From assembly GCA_934129895.1 (NCBI GenBank), contig CAKOWY010000006.1, positions 1-64,000 of the forward strand: DNA of 64,000 nucleotides, in the 5' to 3' direction. Each line of letters begins with the position of its first letter. The first letter of the stretch is position 1. The notes under the pieces were generated by a model. The model was not told the origin of the DNA, made no database searches, and worked only from the letters and a program-made list of their open reading frames with translations. The stretch comes from an uncultured Clostridia bacterium. GTDB taxonomy: Bacteria > Bacillota > Clostridia > TANB77 > CAG-508. Both the position numbers and the translations under genes were made by a program. Positions 26,656 to 35,112 of this stretch are shown one piece after another.

Positions 26656-27195
26656 ATGAAAATTTATTATGTAAGACATGGTCAAACAGATTTAAACTTA
26701 GCAAAAAAAATGCAAGGTGGAGGAACAGAAAAAGAATTAAATGAAACAGGTATAAGTCAAGCTTATAATACAAAAAAGGAACTTGAAAATATAAAATATG
26801 ATATTGTAATTTGTTCCCCAATGAAAAGAGCAAAACAAACAGCAAAAATAATAAATGAAGGAAGGAATGTGCCAATTATTATAGATGAAAGAATAAGAGA
26901 AAGAAAATTGGGTGATTATGAGGGAAGAGATGTAACAGAAGATATGGAAAACAATATTTGGGATTATAAATTAAATTACAATATTCCAAATGGAGAAAAT
27001 TTACATGACTTCGAAAAAAGAGTTAATGAATTCTTTGAAGATATAAAAGAAAAATATAATGATAAGAATGTTTTGATTGTAGCACATGGGGGAATTGCCA
27101 AAGTTATAAAAGCACATCTTTATGGTATGCCCAAAAGCAAGAATTTAGCAGAGATCTCAATGAATAATTGTGAGATAATAGAGGCTGAAATATAA
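26656..27195 (+). CDS. Histidine phosphatase (phosphoglycerate mutase-like) family protein
   Basis: A 179-residue member of the phosphoglycerate-mutase-like superfamily. Catalytic RHGQTD near the N terminus (KIYYVRHGQTDLN), the ICSPMKRAKQTAKI segment with the second Arg, a Glu in ERKLGDYEG and the second catalytic His in VLIVAHGGIAKV are all present. ATG 26656 follows GAAAGGA. It is the last gene of the topB-mfd run and is closed by a very strong terminator. Substrate unknown: these small clostridial members act as broad phosphatases or cobalamin-pathway CobC-like enzymes; no cobalamin genes are near. Confidence 0.9.
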   Translation: MKIYYVRHGQTDLNLAKKMQGGGTEKELNETGISQAYNTKKELENIKYDIVICSPMKRAKQTAKIINEGRNVPIIIDERIRERKLGDYEGRDVTEDMENNIWDYKLNYNIPNGENLHDFEKRVNEFFEDIKEKYNDKNVLIVAHGGIAKVIKAHLYGMPKSKNLAEISMNNCEIIEAEI

Positions 27196-27212
27196 TTAGT
27201 AAAAATAAGATT

Positions 27213-27247
27213 ACCTCACATTTCAAAACTATTTTGAAATGTGAGGT
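27213..27247. terminator. Strong bidirectional terminator
   Basis: A perfect 16-base stem ACCTCACATTTCAAAA / TTTTGAAATGTGAGGT with a three-base loop CTA. It separates the topB-mfd run from the convergent HExxH group. Confidence 0.9.
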
Positions 27248-27255
27248 TTGATTGT

Positions 27256-28914
27256 TTAATTATTAATGTTATGCTCGTTATCTAATGATTGAGATGTATC
27301 ATTTATTCTTTCTATATTTTTTATATTTTGGCTCATTTCATTAAAATCCGTGCTTGTTGTTTCACTAACTAGTTCATGTAATTCAGCATCTAATGAAGAG
27401 GACTTAAATTTATGTGATTGTATTCCAAGTGATTTTATCTCTGATATTTGTACCTTTGATATTTCACCAGATGTTTTATAATATGTTCCATTTGACTTTA
27501 CTAAAGACCACATCATATATTGTTGCCATCCATCCATAACTGTTGCATAAGTAAAGTTTTTTATATTATATCCTTTTTTTGCTAAAGTTTCACGTAATTC
27601 AGTTTCAGTTTCTCCTGTATATCCTAAATCTTTATATTCAGATATTTTTTTGAATTTACAATATGCTGAAAATTGATGATTTTGTTCTGAAGAGTTATTA
27701 ACAAAAGTCATAAAATCTGTACTTTTGGTATTTATTATTAAACAATCTTTACCATTATGTGTATATTCTTTAATTTTTCCGTATGATATATTTTCAATGT
27801 CTTGTTCAGACAAATCCTGTAGGTTTTCTCTTAAAATATTAATTACAGATAAAATAGTATTTATTTCTCTTTTTCTTGTATCTTCATCTTGTATTTTCAT
27901 AATATCTGGATTTATGTATTCACAAATAAATTCAGAATCCATTTGTTGTAATTTATTAAATATACTTGGTGGTATTCCTGTATTTTTTTTATCGTTTTTG
28001 AAAGTTCCAGTATCTTCTCGTACAGGTAAAAAGGATATTAGTTCATTTGTCTTTTTTAGATATTCATATAAATTAAAATCAGTTCCTTTTAACCTTTCTT
28101 TTTCATTGGTTTTCCATATATCGATAGCAGTTTCAAATGGTTTATGTAATCCACTTAGACCAATTTGAAATTGGAATCTTTCAAAAGGTGTAATTTCTTT
28201 TGCTGGTGGAATTTCATTTCCTTTGGGAATAGGAATGTCTAGATCTTTATATTTTTGATTAAACATTTCTCTAAATGATTTTCCTTTTATCAATTTGGCT
28301 TTTAATAAATCATTTCCAAATAGATTATTAAGAAGTTCAGCTAGTTGTACATGTTCCTTATATCCATTGCCAAAATATCTAAATTCATCTTTAAATTGAT
28401 GTAACTTATAATTAGGTTCAGCTAATGTATATGATTTTTTTTCGAGTGTTCCTTCAGTTTCCAATAATTTTACAGTATAAAATTCATTCATAATTTCATC
28501 AAGCATTACATTTTCAAAATAATAATCATCAGGATTTGCTTCATATTGTCTAAAACCTTCAATAGTTAATCCAGCAGTATCATTAATAAATTCTTCAGAA
28601 TGTCTTGATATAACATGTAATAGTTCATGATATATTATATTTTTTTTATCTATTTCAGACAAATTTGCGATATATTTTATATTATTTTTATTTTCTACAG
28701 CATAATATTCTGTTCGTCCACCTTCTCCAGGATTTAATTGAGATACTTGTTCTATACTATTAAGTGTTGAAATTCTTTGTATCAAAAGTTCGTTATCTAA
28801 AATATCAGGAAAAGTTTTTTGGAATGTATTACAAAAGTTTATAATATAATTTTGGCATTCAGGGGAAAATTTATTTATAAAATCTTTTCCGAAATCTTTT
28901 ATTGTTATTAACAT
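27256..28914 (-). CDS. Putative zinc metallopeptidase-like protein (HELLH) with a conserved tail motif
   Basis: A 552-residue protein of unknown family. The N-terminal part has HExxH (NIIYHELLHVISRH; His96, Glu97, His100), and 40 to 44 residues later MLDEIMNEFYTVKLLE, whose Glu140 or Glu144 could be the third zinc ligand. The layout matches the protein at 12359-13441, so they look like distant relatives. A middle region of about 200 residues is helical. The last 40 residues carry ELVSETTSTDFNEMSQ, a motif that recurs in the broken gene upstream at 29370-29643. No signal peptide or membrane segment is seen. The ribosome site AAAGGACGG precedes ATG 28914, and the 160-residue gene ends 13 bases upstream, so they share a transcript. 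Protease activity is inferred only. Confidence 0.72.
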   Translation of the reverse strand: MLITIKDFGKDFINKFSPECQNYIINFCNTFQKTFPDILDNELLIQRISTLNSIEQVSQLNPGEGGRTEYYAVENKNNIKYIANLSEIDKKNIIYHELLHVISRHSEEFINDTAGLTIEGFRQYEANPDDYYFENVMLDEIMNEFYTVKLLETEGTLEKKSYTLAEPNYKLHQFKDEFRYFGNGYKEHVQLAELLNNLFGNDLLKAKLIKGKSFREMFNQKYKDLDIPIPKGNEIPPAKEITPFERFQFQIGLSGLHKPFETAIDIWKTNEKERLKGTDFNLYEYLKKTNELISFLPVREDTGTFKNDKKNTGIPPSIFNKLQQMDSEFICEYINPDIMKIQDEDTRKREINTILSVINILRENLQDLSEQDIENISYGKIKEYTHNGKDCLIINTKSTDFMTFVNNSSEQNHQFSAYCKFKKISEYKDLGYTGETETELRETLAKKGYNIKNFTYATVMDGWQQYMMWSLVKSNGTYYKTSGEISKVQISEIKSLGIQSHKFKSSSLDAELHELVSETTSTDFNEMSQNIKNIERINDTSQSLDNEHNINN

Positions 28915-28927
28915 ATAAATCCGTCCT

Positions 28928-29383
28928 TTATTTTTTTATCAAATTTTTTAGCTTATTAAAAATTCTAATAAAAATATTTTCTTTATATACTACCATTTGA
29001 ACATTGTTTTCTATTTGTGGCATTTCCATTTTTGATTCTTTTTTCTTAAAAATGTTATCAAGATCATATTTTTCTGATAATTCTTTTTGGTATTTGTTTT
29101 CATTATCATAGAATATTTGTTGTAATTGCTGTTTTTCTTCATTAGTTGACCAATAATTATATTTTATAACAGCAATTAAATCTTTTGCTTTTTTAGAAAA
29201 ATTTTGCTCTAAAAGGCTTTTATTAGTATCAATATTTATATTATATTGTTCATTAGATTGATTTTGTATAAGTTCAATTAATTTCTTGGGTAATTTATCA
29301 ATATATGATTGTGGTAAATATTCTAATAAACAATTGACTTCCGTATAAGCTTTAATATAATTAATATTATTACCAATCATCAT
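28928..29383 (-). CDS. Unknown small protein upstream of the HELLH gene
   Basis: About 151 residues, unknown family. It opens MMIGNNINYIKAYTEVNCLLEYLPQ, is helical and rich in Lys, Asn and Gln, and ends in a basic amphipathic segment (IFIRIFNKLKNLIKK) that could lie against a membrane. ATG 29383 is chosen because GGATGGAG lies just upstream; the longer reading from 29410 would start inside the preceding broken gene. Its start overlaps the end of that gene by 14 bases and its stop is 13 bases before the HELLH gene, so three frames are translationally coupled. Function unknown; the partner is presumably the HELLH protein. Confidence 0.7.
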   Translation of the reverse strand: MMIGNNINYIKAYTEVNCLLEYLPQSYIDKLPKKLIELIQNQSNEQYNINIDTNKSLLEQNFSKKAKDLIAVIKYNYWSTNEEKQQLQQIFYDNENKYQKELSEKYDLDNIFKKKESKMEMPQIENNVQMVVYKENIFIRIFNKLKNLIKK

Positions 29384-29643
29384 CAACACTCCATCCTTTG
29401 TTTTCTTCATTTAAATTACTATTTTCTGCTGTTTGCTCTTGTTTAGCTAACTTTTGTGCATCTTTTAAAATTTTACTCATCTCATTAAATCCAGATATAG
29501 TTGTTTCACTAGATAGCTTTGATACAAATTTATAGTGTTCAATAGTTCAATATATATATAGCATAAAGTTTTCTGAAAATGCTTTGACCTTTTGCACTAA
29601 TGTTATATTCTGAAAATTTAGATTCAAATTTTTGTATATTCAT
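29370..29643 (-). pseudogene. Broken gene sharing the C-terminal motif of the HELLH protein
   Basis: Starts at ATG 29643 after GTGGAG, with a TATAAT-like -10 box at 29677-29682 (minus). It reads MNIQKFESKFSEYNISAKG and on to ILNY, then meets TGA at 29539-29541. From 29546 the frame one base over is open to TAA at 29370-29372 and reads EHYKFVSKLSSETTISGFNEMSK, closely matching ELVSETTSTDFNEMSQ near the end of the 552-residue HELLH protein. The frame must switch within about 29539-29549, so a small indel is the likely cause. The end overlaps the start of the next gene, suggesting the intact gene was the first member of this operon. Sequencing error is possible and should be excluded. Confidence 0.65.
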
Positions 29644-29895
29644 TAATTACTCCACTTCTAATTCATGTTTTTTTGTATTATATCATAAAAAAAAATATAT
29701 AAATATTATTTTTTTATATTTTATAATAATTATTAATGAAGGAAGATTTTGAATAATTATGAAATGAGATAATATGCAGTTACTACAAGCTTTTTTTATT
29801 AAAATAATAGAAGTTGATTATGTATTGATTTTTTGTTGTGAATAAAAAGTAAAATAATGAATAAAATTAAATATCAAAAAAATGGAGGAAGAAAA
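29644..29895. other. AT-rich divergent intergenic region
   Basis: About 250 bases between the divergent broken gene and the deacetylase gene. Besides the TATAAT-like box at 29677-29682 for the minus strand, I see only homopolymer-rich sequence. A 23-codon frame starting at 29774 (MQLLQAFFIKIIE) has a weak ribosome site and is not called as a gene. The upstream in-frame ATG at 29857 is not used by the deacetylase gene. Confidence 0.5.
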
Positions 29896-30666
29896 ATGTT
29901 TTTGATATTTAGTAAAGAAAAAATACAAACATATTTGGTATCAATTTTAACTGTTGCAATATTAATTGTAGTTGCTAATAAGGGAAATATTATGACAATT
30001 ACAACAAACTCAAATGATAGAAAGCTTCCAATATATGATGTACAAACAGAACAAAAGAAAATTGCATTTACAATGAATTGTGCATGGAATGATAGTGATA
30101 TAGATCAGATATTAGAAGTTTTAAAGAATAATGACGTACAAATAACTTTTTTTATGGTTGGAAATTGGGTTGACAAATATCCAGGATCAGTTAAGAAAAT
30201 TTCGGAAGCTGGACACGAAATTGGATCACATAGTAATACTCATCCACATGTAACGCAAATGTCAAAAGAAAAAAATTTGGAAGAAATTAAATTGAGTGCT
30301 AGCAAAATTGAAAATATAACTCAAAAGAAAATAGAACTATATAGAGCACCTTATGGGGAATATAATGATACTGTAATAGAAGCGGCAAATTCTTGTGGAT
30401 ATTTTGCAATTCAATGGAATATAGATACTTTAGATTATAAAGGTAATACGGGTGAAGAAATGTGGAAAAGAATAAAGCCAAAATTAAAAAGTGGAGCAAT
30501 TGTATTAAGTCATAATGGTACAAAACATACGGCTGATAGTTTGGATATGCTAATAAAGAATATAAAATCCGAAGGATATGAATTAGTAAAAGTATCAGAT
30601 TTAATATATAAAGAAAATTATACTATAAATAGTAATGGAACGCAGATTAGTCTAACAAATGAATAA
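29896..30666 (+). CDS. Polysaccharide deacetylase family protein (PdaB-like)
   Basis: A 256-residue membrane-anchored NodB-fold protein, likely facing the cell wall or forespore. Residues 10-27 form an uncleaved signal anchor. NodB motifs: motif 1 is FTMNCAWNDSD (Asn61-Cys-Ala-Trp) instead of the usual TFDDG; motif 2 GSHSNTHPH supplies the metal ligands His112 and His116; motif 3 is RAPYGEYN (Arg150); then WNIDTLDYKG and LSHNG. Asn at the position of the catalytic Asp is unusual, though the NCAW form is, to my recollection, shared by a clostridial subgroup near the sporulation deacetylase PdaB. ATG 29896 is chosen for the GGAGGAAG site; ATG 29857 lacks one. Substrate (peptidoglycan) is inferred. 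Confidence 0.88.
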   Translation: MFLIFSKEKIQTYLVSILTVAILIVVANKGNIMTITTNSNDRKLPIYDVQTEQKKIAFTMNCAWNDSDIDQILEVLKNNDVQITFFMVGNWVDKYPGSVKKISEAGHEIGSHSNTHPHVTQMSKEKNLEEIKLSASKIENITQKKIELYRAPYGEYNDTVIEAANSCGYFAIQWNIDTLDYKGNTGEEMWKRIKPKLKSGAIVLSHNGTKHTADSLDMLIKNIKSEGYELVKVSDLIYKENYTINSNGTQISLTNE

Positions 30667-30720
30667 AAATAAGAACTTAAGGGAAAAATTATTTTATAAA
30701 AGTTTGTTGGGAGAAAAAAG

Positions 30721-31209
30721 ATGGGGTTTATTGGAGTTGTTTCCACAAAAAAAGAATTAATAGAAATAAAGAAACATATACAAAATAATTATAAAGTAAT
30801 AGAATTAAAAAAAACAAGTATAAAAAATATAAGAAATGTAAAATTTGATATGATTATATTTAATAGGGATATAGATTTAGAAATTTGTGAATATGAATAT
30901 ATGAAGGATATTTTGAAACAAGTTGATTATATTATTGTGAATTCAGATATTAATTTTACAATTTTTGAAAAAATAGAATTAAATTATCCTATAAAAATCA
31001 TAACTTATGGTTTTAATCCTAAAGCATCTATACTAATTTCTAGTGTAAAAGAAGACTATATATTAATAAGTATTCAAAGGAAAATTCAAAAAAATAATAG
31101 AGAAATGCTAGAAAATCAAGAAAGAAAAATAGAAATAAAATATAATGAAAAAAACAAAATATATGAAAAAATTATAATTTTTATATTAAAAGAACTCCAT
31201 AATTTATAA
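30721..31209 (+). CDS. Unknown 162-residue protein downstream of the deacetylase
   Basis: A small soluble protein I cannot name. It begins MGFIGVVSTKKELIEIKKHI, which looks like the first strand-helix unit of a nucleotide-binding fold but lacks a complete glycine loop. The mid part (IKIITYGFNPKASILISSV, then EDYILISIQRKIQ) resembles, from memory, short clostridial proteins related to the Mur-ligase region, but no ATP site is present. The C terminus is very basic and helical. GGGAG precedes ATG 30721. It lies 54 bases after the deacetylase gene and is probably co-transcribed, which would suit a cell-wall or sporulation role, but that is inference. Confidence 0.65.
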   Translation: MGFIGVVSTKKELIEIKKHIQNNYKVIELKKTSIKNIRNVKFDMIIFNRDIDLEICEYEYMKDILKQVDYIIVNSDINFTIFEKIELNYPIKIITYGFNPKASILISSVKEDYILISIQRKIQKNNREMLENQERKIEIKYNEKNKIYEKIIIFILKELHNL

Positions 31210-31278
31210 AAAAATGGTGGAATTAGCCTGAAAATGAGTAAAAAATCAAAAAAAACTTCAAAAAAATAACTTTTTATG

Positions 31279-31307
31279 TAGACAAAACCAAAAAAGTGTA
31301 GTATAAT
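31279..31307 (+). promoter_or_regulatory. Promoter of the SSB-like gene
   Basis: TAGACA, 17-base spacer, TATAAT, leaving a leader of roughly 75 bases before the TTG start at 31391. Confidence 0.65.
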
Positions 31308-31390
31308 AAAAAATGTAGAAAATTTTAATAAAAAAACGCAAGATGATTATTTACAATTGATAAAAATAAAAAGATAGGGAGGAAATAAAA

Positions 31391-32110
31391 TTGGATACAA
31401 ATTATTTAGAAAACAACTACTTAACATTAGTAGGAAAGGTTACAGGCGAAAAAACATTTAGCCACGAAATTTATGGGGAGAAATTTTATAGATTTACATT
31501 ATCTATACCACGTTTAAGTGGAAATGCAGATATTATTCCTATAACAATTTCAGAAAGACTAATAACAGATGAGACATTAAAAGAAGGAAAAAAATTATTA
31601 ATAAAAGGACAATTTAGATCATATAATAGCTTCGAGAATGAAAAAAATAAACTTATTTTAACTGTTTTTGCAAAAGATGTTCAAGAATTGCCAGAAGCAG
31701 AAAATGAGAATGGAGAAGAAGAAGAAATTTCTAAGAAAGATGAAATGACAAACGAAGTAGTACTTATAGGTTTTGTTTGTAAAAAACCAATTTATAGACA
31801 AACACCATTTGGAAGAGAAATTGCAGATTTATTATTAGCAGTAAATAGAGCATATAATAAATCAGATTATATTCCTACAATTGCATGGGGAAGAAATGCA
31901 AGATTCTGTCAAAACATAGAAGTTGGAGCTCAAGTAAAAATAATAGGAAGAGTTCAATCAAGACAATATGAAAAGAAACATGAAGATGGAACAGTTGAAT
32001 CTAAAACAGCTTATGAAGTTTCTGTATGTAGTTTAGAATTACTAAATGAAGAAGGAAATGAAAAAGCTGAAAGTGAAAACCAAGAAAACGAAAATCAAGA
32101 AGCTGTTTAA
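31391..32110 (+). CDS. ssb: Single-stranded DNA-binding protein with two OB folds in tandem
   Basis: A 239-residue protein with two SSB-type OB folds: residues 8-105 (NYLTLVGKVTGEKTFSHEIYG and PITISERLI) and 118-220 (NEVVLIGFVCKKPIYRQTPFGREI, then IPTIAWGRNARF and GAQVKIIGRVQSR). An acidic linker joins them, and the C terminus is Glu/Asn/Gln-rich, though it lacks the DDDIPF tip of classical SSB. Ordinary bacterial SSB has a single fold, so this would act as a dimer to offer four OB folds. TTG 31391 is the start because GGGAGG lies eight bases upstream and no ATG is suitably placed. It has its own promoter and terminator. Confidence 0.85.
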   Translation: MDTNYLENNYLTLVGKVTGEKTFSHEIYGEKFYRFTLSIPRLSGNADIIPITISERLITDETLKEGKKLLIKGQFRSYNSFENEKNKLILTVFAKDVQELPEAENENGEEEEISKKDEMTNEVVLIGFVCKKPIYRQTPFGREIADLLLAVNRAYNKSDYIPTIAWGRNARFCQNIEVGAQVKIIGRVQSRQYEKKHEDGTVESKTAYEVSVCSLELLNEEGNEKAESENQENENQEAV

Positions 32111-32130
32111 TAAATATATAAATACAAAGA

Positions 32131-32172
32131 AAAAACCAAACTATTAATGTAATTTAATAGTTTGGTTTTTTA
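32131..32172 (+). terminator. Terminator after the SSB-like gene
   Basis: AAAAACCAAACTATTA / TAATAGTTTGGTTTTT, a 16-base stem with an eight-base loop, ending in a T-run. Confidence 0.9.
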
Positions 32173-32183
32173 TATTCCGATAC

Positions 32184-32212
32184 TGGACTTTTTTAATTTT
32201 CTATGATATATT
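32184..32212 (+). promoter_or_regulatory. Promoter of the WG-repeat gene
   Basis: TGGACT, 17-base spacer, TATATT, 35 bases before the ATG at 32248. Confidence 0.55.
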
Positions 32213-32247
32213 ATACCTGAAAAAATTGTATCAAGAAGGGATAATAT

Positions 32248-33756
32248 ATGAAAAGAGAACCAAGATATGACACAGAAGGAAAATTAAATTATCAGAAAGT
32301 AATTGCTGTAGTTATTGCTATAGTTGTAATTGCTATGTTTATACTAATAATAAAAAATGTAATTGCACATAGAGAACAATTAAATAAAGAATATGAGTAT
32401 TTTGCAATATATTCAGCCAACAAATGGGGTGTAATAAATCAAGATGGAGAAACAGTTATAAATCCATCATACCAGGAAATGATAGCAATACCAGATAAAA
32501 GTAAAGATGTTTTTATTTGTACTTATAATATAAATGATGAAACTGGAGAATTTTCAAGTAAGGCAATAAACAGTAAGAATCAAGAAATATTTACACAATA
32601 TCAACAAATACAAGCGATTGATAATATTGGTGAAAATGACAAAGTATGGTATGAACAAAATGTATTAAAGGTAATGGAAAATGGAAAATATGGTTTAATA
32701 GATTTAAATGGAAGAAAAATATTAGACTGTGAATATGACAATATATATGCACTAAAAGGAATAGAAAATAGTATAATCATTGAAAAAGATGGATTAAAAG
32801 GATTAGTAAATACTTCTGGAAATATATTGATTGATGTTAAATATAAAGAAATCAAAAATTTGGGAACAAGTTATAAAGAAGGATATATAACAATAGATTC
32901 AGAAGATAAATATGGTCTTGTAAGTACTACAAAAAGACAAATATTAGAAAATAAATATGATGAAATAAAACAAGTATATTTATCAGACAAGTATTTAGTT
33001 GTTGAAGATGGAAAATTAAAATTGATAAATTCATCTGGAGAAACAGTTTTAGATGATGGCTTTGATGATATAAAATCAGCAACAACTAATGGAATAATAT
33101 TTGTACTAGATAATTTATATGGTGAGATGGATATAAATGGAAAAGTACTAATTGAAAATAATTATCAAGATTTAAAAGAAGCTAAAAAAGGAATATATAT
33201 AGCAAAAAAAGATGATAAGTATGGAATTATTGATGAAAATCAAGAAACAAAATTACCATTTAATTATACAGGAATAATATATGAAGAAAAAACAGGATTA
33301 TTTTTAGCAGAAGATGAATATTATAATACATCAATTGTTGATTCTGAATATAATGTAAAATTACAAGGAATACTTTCAGAATTAAATACAGAAAAAAAAT
33401 ATATTAGGATGATGATAATGGATAAATATAAGTATTATAATTTATCTTGTGAAGAAATCCCTAGTACAGAAGCTTTAACTGGAAATACATTATTTTTGAA
33501 AAAAGAAAATGGAAAATATGGTTTTGTAGATAAAAATGGAAATGTTGTTGTTGATTATATTTATGATGATGCAACAGAACAAAATGAATATGGATTTGCA
33601 GCTGTAAAACAAAATGGATTATGGGGTTCAATTAATTCAGAAGGAAAAAATGTAATAGAACCTAAATATAATTTAGATAATAATTTATTAGTTGATTTCA
33701 TAGGAAAGTGGCATTTATGTGAAGATGTTAGTATGAATTACTATTGCGAAAGATAA
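32248..33756 (+). CDS. WG-repeat protein with N-terminal membrane anchor
   Basis: A 502-residue protein with one N-terminal membrane segment (residues 17-36, IAVVIAIVVIAMFILII) and then a chain of about ten WG/KWG repeats: NKWGVINQDG, NGKYGLIDLNG, DGLKGLVNTSG, EDKYGLVSTTK, DDKYGIIDENQ, NGKYGFVDKNG, NGLWGSINSEG. Such repeats build beta-propeller-like or sheet structures of unknown binding role. The repeats lie outside the membrane. AGAAGGGA precedes ATG 32248. The next gene starts 20 bases after the stop, so they form a pair. The C terminus ends in an odd cysteine-bearing tail (HLCEDVSMNYYCER). Confidence 0.88.
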   Translation: MKREPRYDTEGKLNYQKVIAVVIAIVVIAMFILIIKNVIAHREQLNKEYEYFAIYSANKWGVINQDGETVINPSYQEMIAIPDKSKDVFICTYNINDETGEFSSKAINSKNQEIFTQYQQIQAIDNIGENDKVWYEQNVLKVMENGKYGLIDLNGRKILDCEYDNIYALKGIENSIIIEKDGLKGLVNTSGNILIDVKYKEIKNLGTSYKEGYITIDSEDKYGLVSTTKRQILENKYDEIKQVYLSDKYLVVEDGKLKLINSSGETVLDDGFDDIKSATTNGIIFVLDNLYGEMDINGKVLIENNYQDLKEAKKGIYIAKKDDKYGIIDENQETKLPFNYTGIIYEEKTGLFLAEDEYYNTSIVDSEYNVKLQGILSELNTEKKYIRMMIMDKYKYYNLSCEEIPSTEALTGNTLFLKKENGKYGFVDKNGNVVVDYIYDDATEQNEYGFAAVKQNGLWGSINSEGKNVIEPKYNLDNNLLVDFIGKWHLCEDVSMNYYCER

Positions 33757-33776
33757 TAAGAAAGAAGGAACAAGAG

Positions 33777-35009
33777 ATGGAGCTAAAGACAAAGTATCAA
33801 TATACATATTTTATATATCCTTATGTTGTAAAACAAAGTAGATATTTAAAATATATAGTTAAATTATTAAAAGATGAAAATTGTGCATTAAGAATATTTA
33901 AAAAGGATAAAGATTTAGATTTATATTCTTATTTCTCACCTAGAGTAAGAGACTATATGTTTGGAACATTTAATTATAGTAAAGCAAAACTTTCAAAGTT
34001 AAATGAGTTACCAATAGAAACTAAAGCAGCAATACTTGCAAAAAATGCTTGTACAATCTTTGAATATACAATAAAAAAGGATATTCAAGGAAAAATGCAA
34101 GAAAACAATGGAATATTTTTTAAGATTCCAAAAATAGAAATAATTTGTTTTAATACAGGGATATGTTTCTTAAGTATAAAAACTACAATAGAAAATAGCA
34201 ATAAATTTTCAGATTTATTAAACTTTAATTATAAATTTAGAGATATTAACCAAGAATTTAGTAGTTTACAAAATTATGATAAAATAAGAGTTCAAACAGA
34301 TTGTTTTGATGATGTTCAATATTTTAAAGAATTTGTAGAAAAAATAACAGGTTCTGCTGTTGAATCAATGAAGCTAGATATAGATACAGAAAGAGCATTA
34401 ACATTTTCTTATGTATGCATTGATGAAGAAGGATGGAATAGTACAAACGAATTTGAAAAAATAAAATCACAGTATTTTAAATATTTAAATATATTATCAA
34501 ATGATAATAGTGTTGATTATTCAAAAGAAGATATGAAAATAATATCAAAGTGGAAATATGCAAAATTAGGAGTAACTAAACAAAGTGTTACATTATTTAG
34601 TTCAAGTTGTGATATAAATAATTACACTGTATTTCCACAAGAATTTCAAGAACAATATTTATATACATATATAATGGCAATATATACAAAATTATATTTA
34701 AAAAAGATAAATTTAGAATTTAGATTAGGAGCAAATGTAAATAAAACAAGAAAAGAATTCATAAAATTTACTAAAAATATATGGATTAATGAAGTTACAG
34801 ATGAAGACACTGGTTCAATATTTTATCAATACTTGAAAGAAATTTTGGAACTAGATAATATGTTTTATGATACAAAAAACAAATATGATATTTTATATAA
34901 AGACTTAAATATAGAAAAAAATTCTAGAAACAATATATTAATATTAATATTTTTATTGGTGGGATTTGTTATTAATGCAATTAATATAATATATTTAACA
35001 AGTAGATAG
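33777..35009 (+). CDS. Unknown membrane-anchored protein, partner of the WG-repeat gene
   Basis: A 410-residue protein of unknown family. It is soluble and aromatic-rich in most of its length (KTKYQYTYFIYPYVVKQSRYLKYI at the start), with one C-terminal membrane segment at the very end (ILILIFLLVGFVINAINIIYL), so it is probably tail-anchored with the bulk in the cytoplasm. ATG 33777 is preferred because AAGGAAC lies just upstream; TTG 33744 would overlap the previous gene. It is tightly linked to the WG-repeat gene (20-base gap) and about 100 bases before spoIIE. The pair may act at the envelope, but there is no sequence proof. Confidence 0.7.
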   Translation: MELKTKYQYTYFIYPYVVKQSRYLKYIVKLLKDENCALRIFKKDKDLDLYSYFSPRVRDYMFGTFNYSKAKLSKLNELPIETKAAILAKNACTIFEYTIKKDIQGKMQENNGIFFKIPKIEIICFNTGICFLSIKTTIENSNKFSDLLNFNYKFRDINQEFSSLQNYDKIRVQTDCFDDVQYFKEFVEKITGSAVESMKLDIDTERALTFSYVCIDEEGWNSTNEFEKIKSQYFKYLNILSNDNSVDYSKEDMKIISKWKYAKLGVTKQSVTLFSSSCDINNYTVFPQEFQEQYLYTYIMAIYTKLYLKKINLEFRLGANVNKTRKEFIKFTKNIWINEVTDEDTGSIFYQYLKEILELDNMFYDTKNKYDILYKDLNIEKNSRNNILILIFLLVGFVINAINIIYLTSR

Positions 35010-35112
35010 AAAAAAATATCATAAAATGTAATAAAATTTTTTGTATCACATTACAAGAAAAGACAAAAAACACATAAGACAAGTATTAAAATATTACATG
35101 AGGTGTTAAAGG

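Noticed and set aside
29537..29552. 8-base tandem duplication GTTCAATA as the cause of the frameshift in the broken gene
   Set aside because: Removing one copy moves the reading frame by eight bases and does not join the two open segments; the frame change needs a one-base shift.
35010..35112. Spo0A boxes before spoIIE
   Set aside because: AAGACAA-like half sites exist, but similar sequences occur at many other places in the window and no exact TTTGTCRAA is present.
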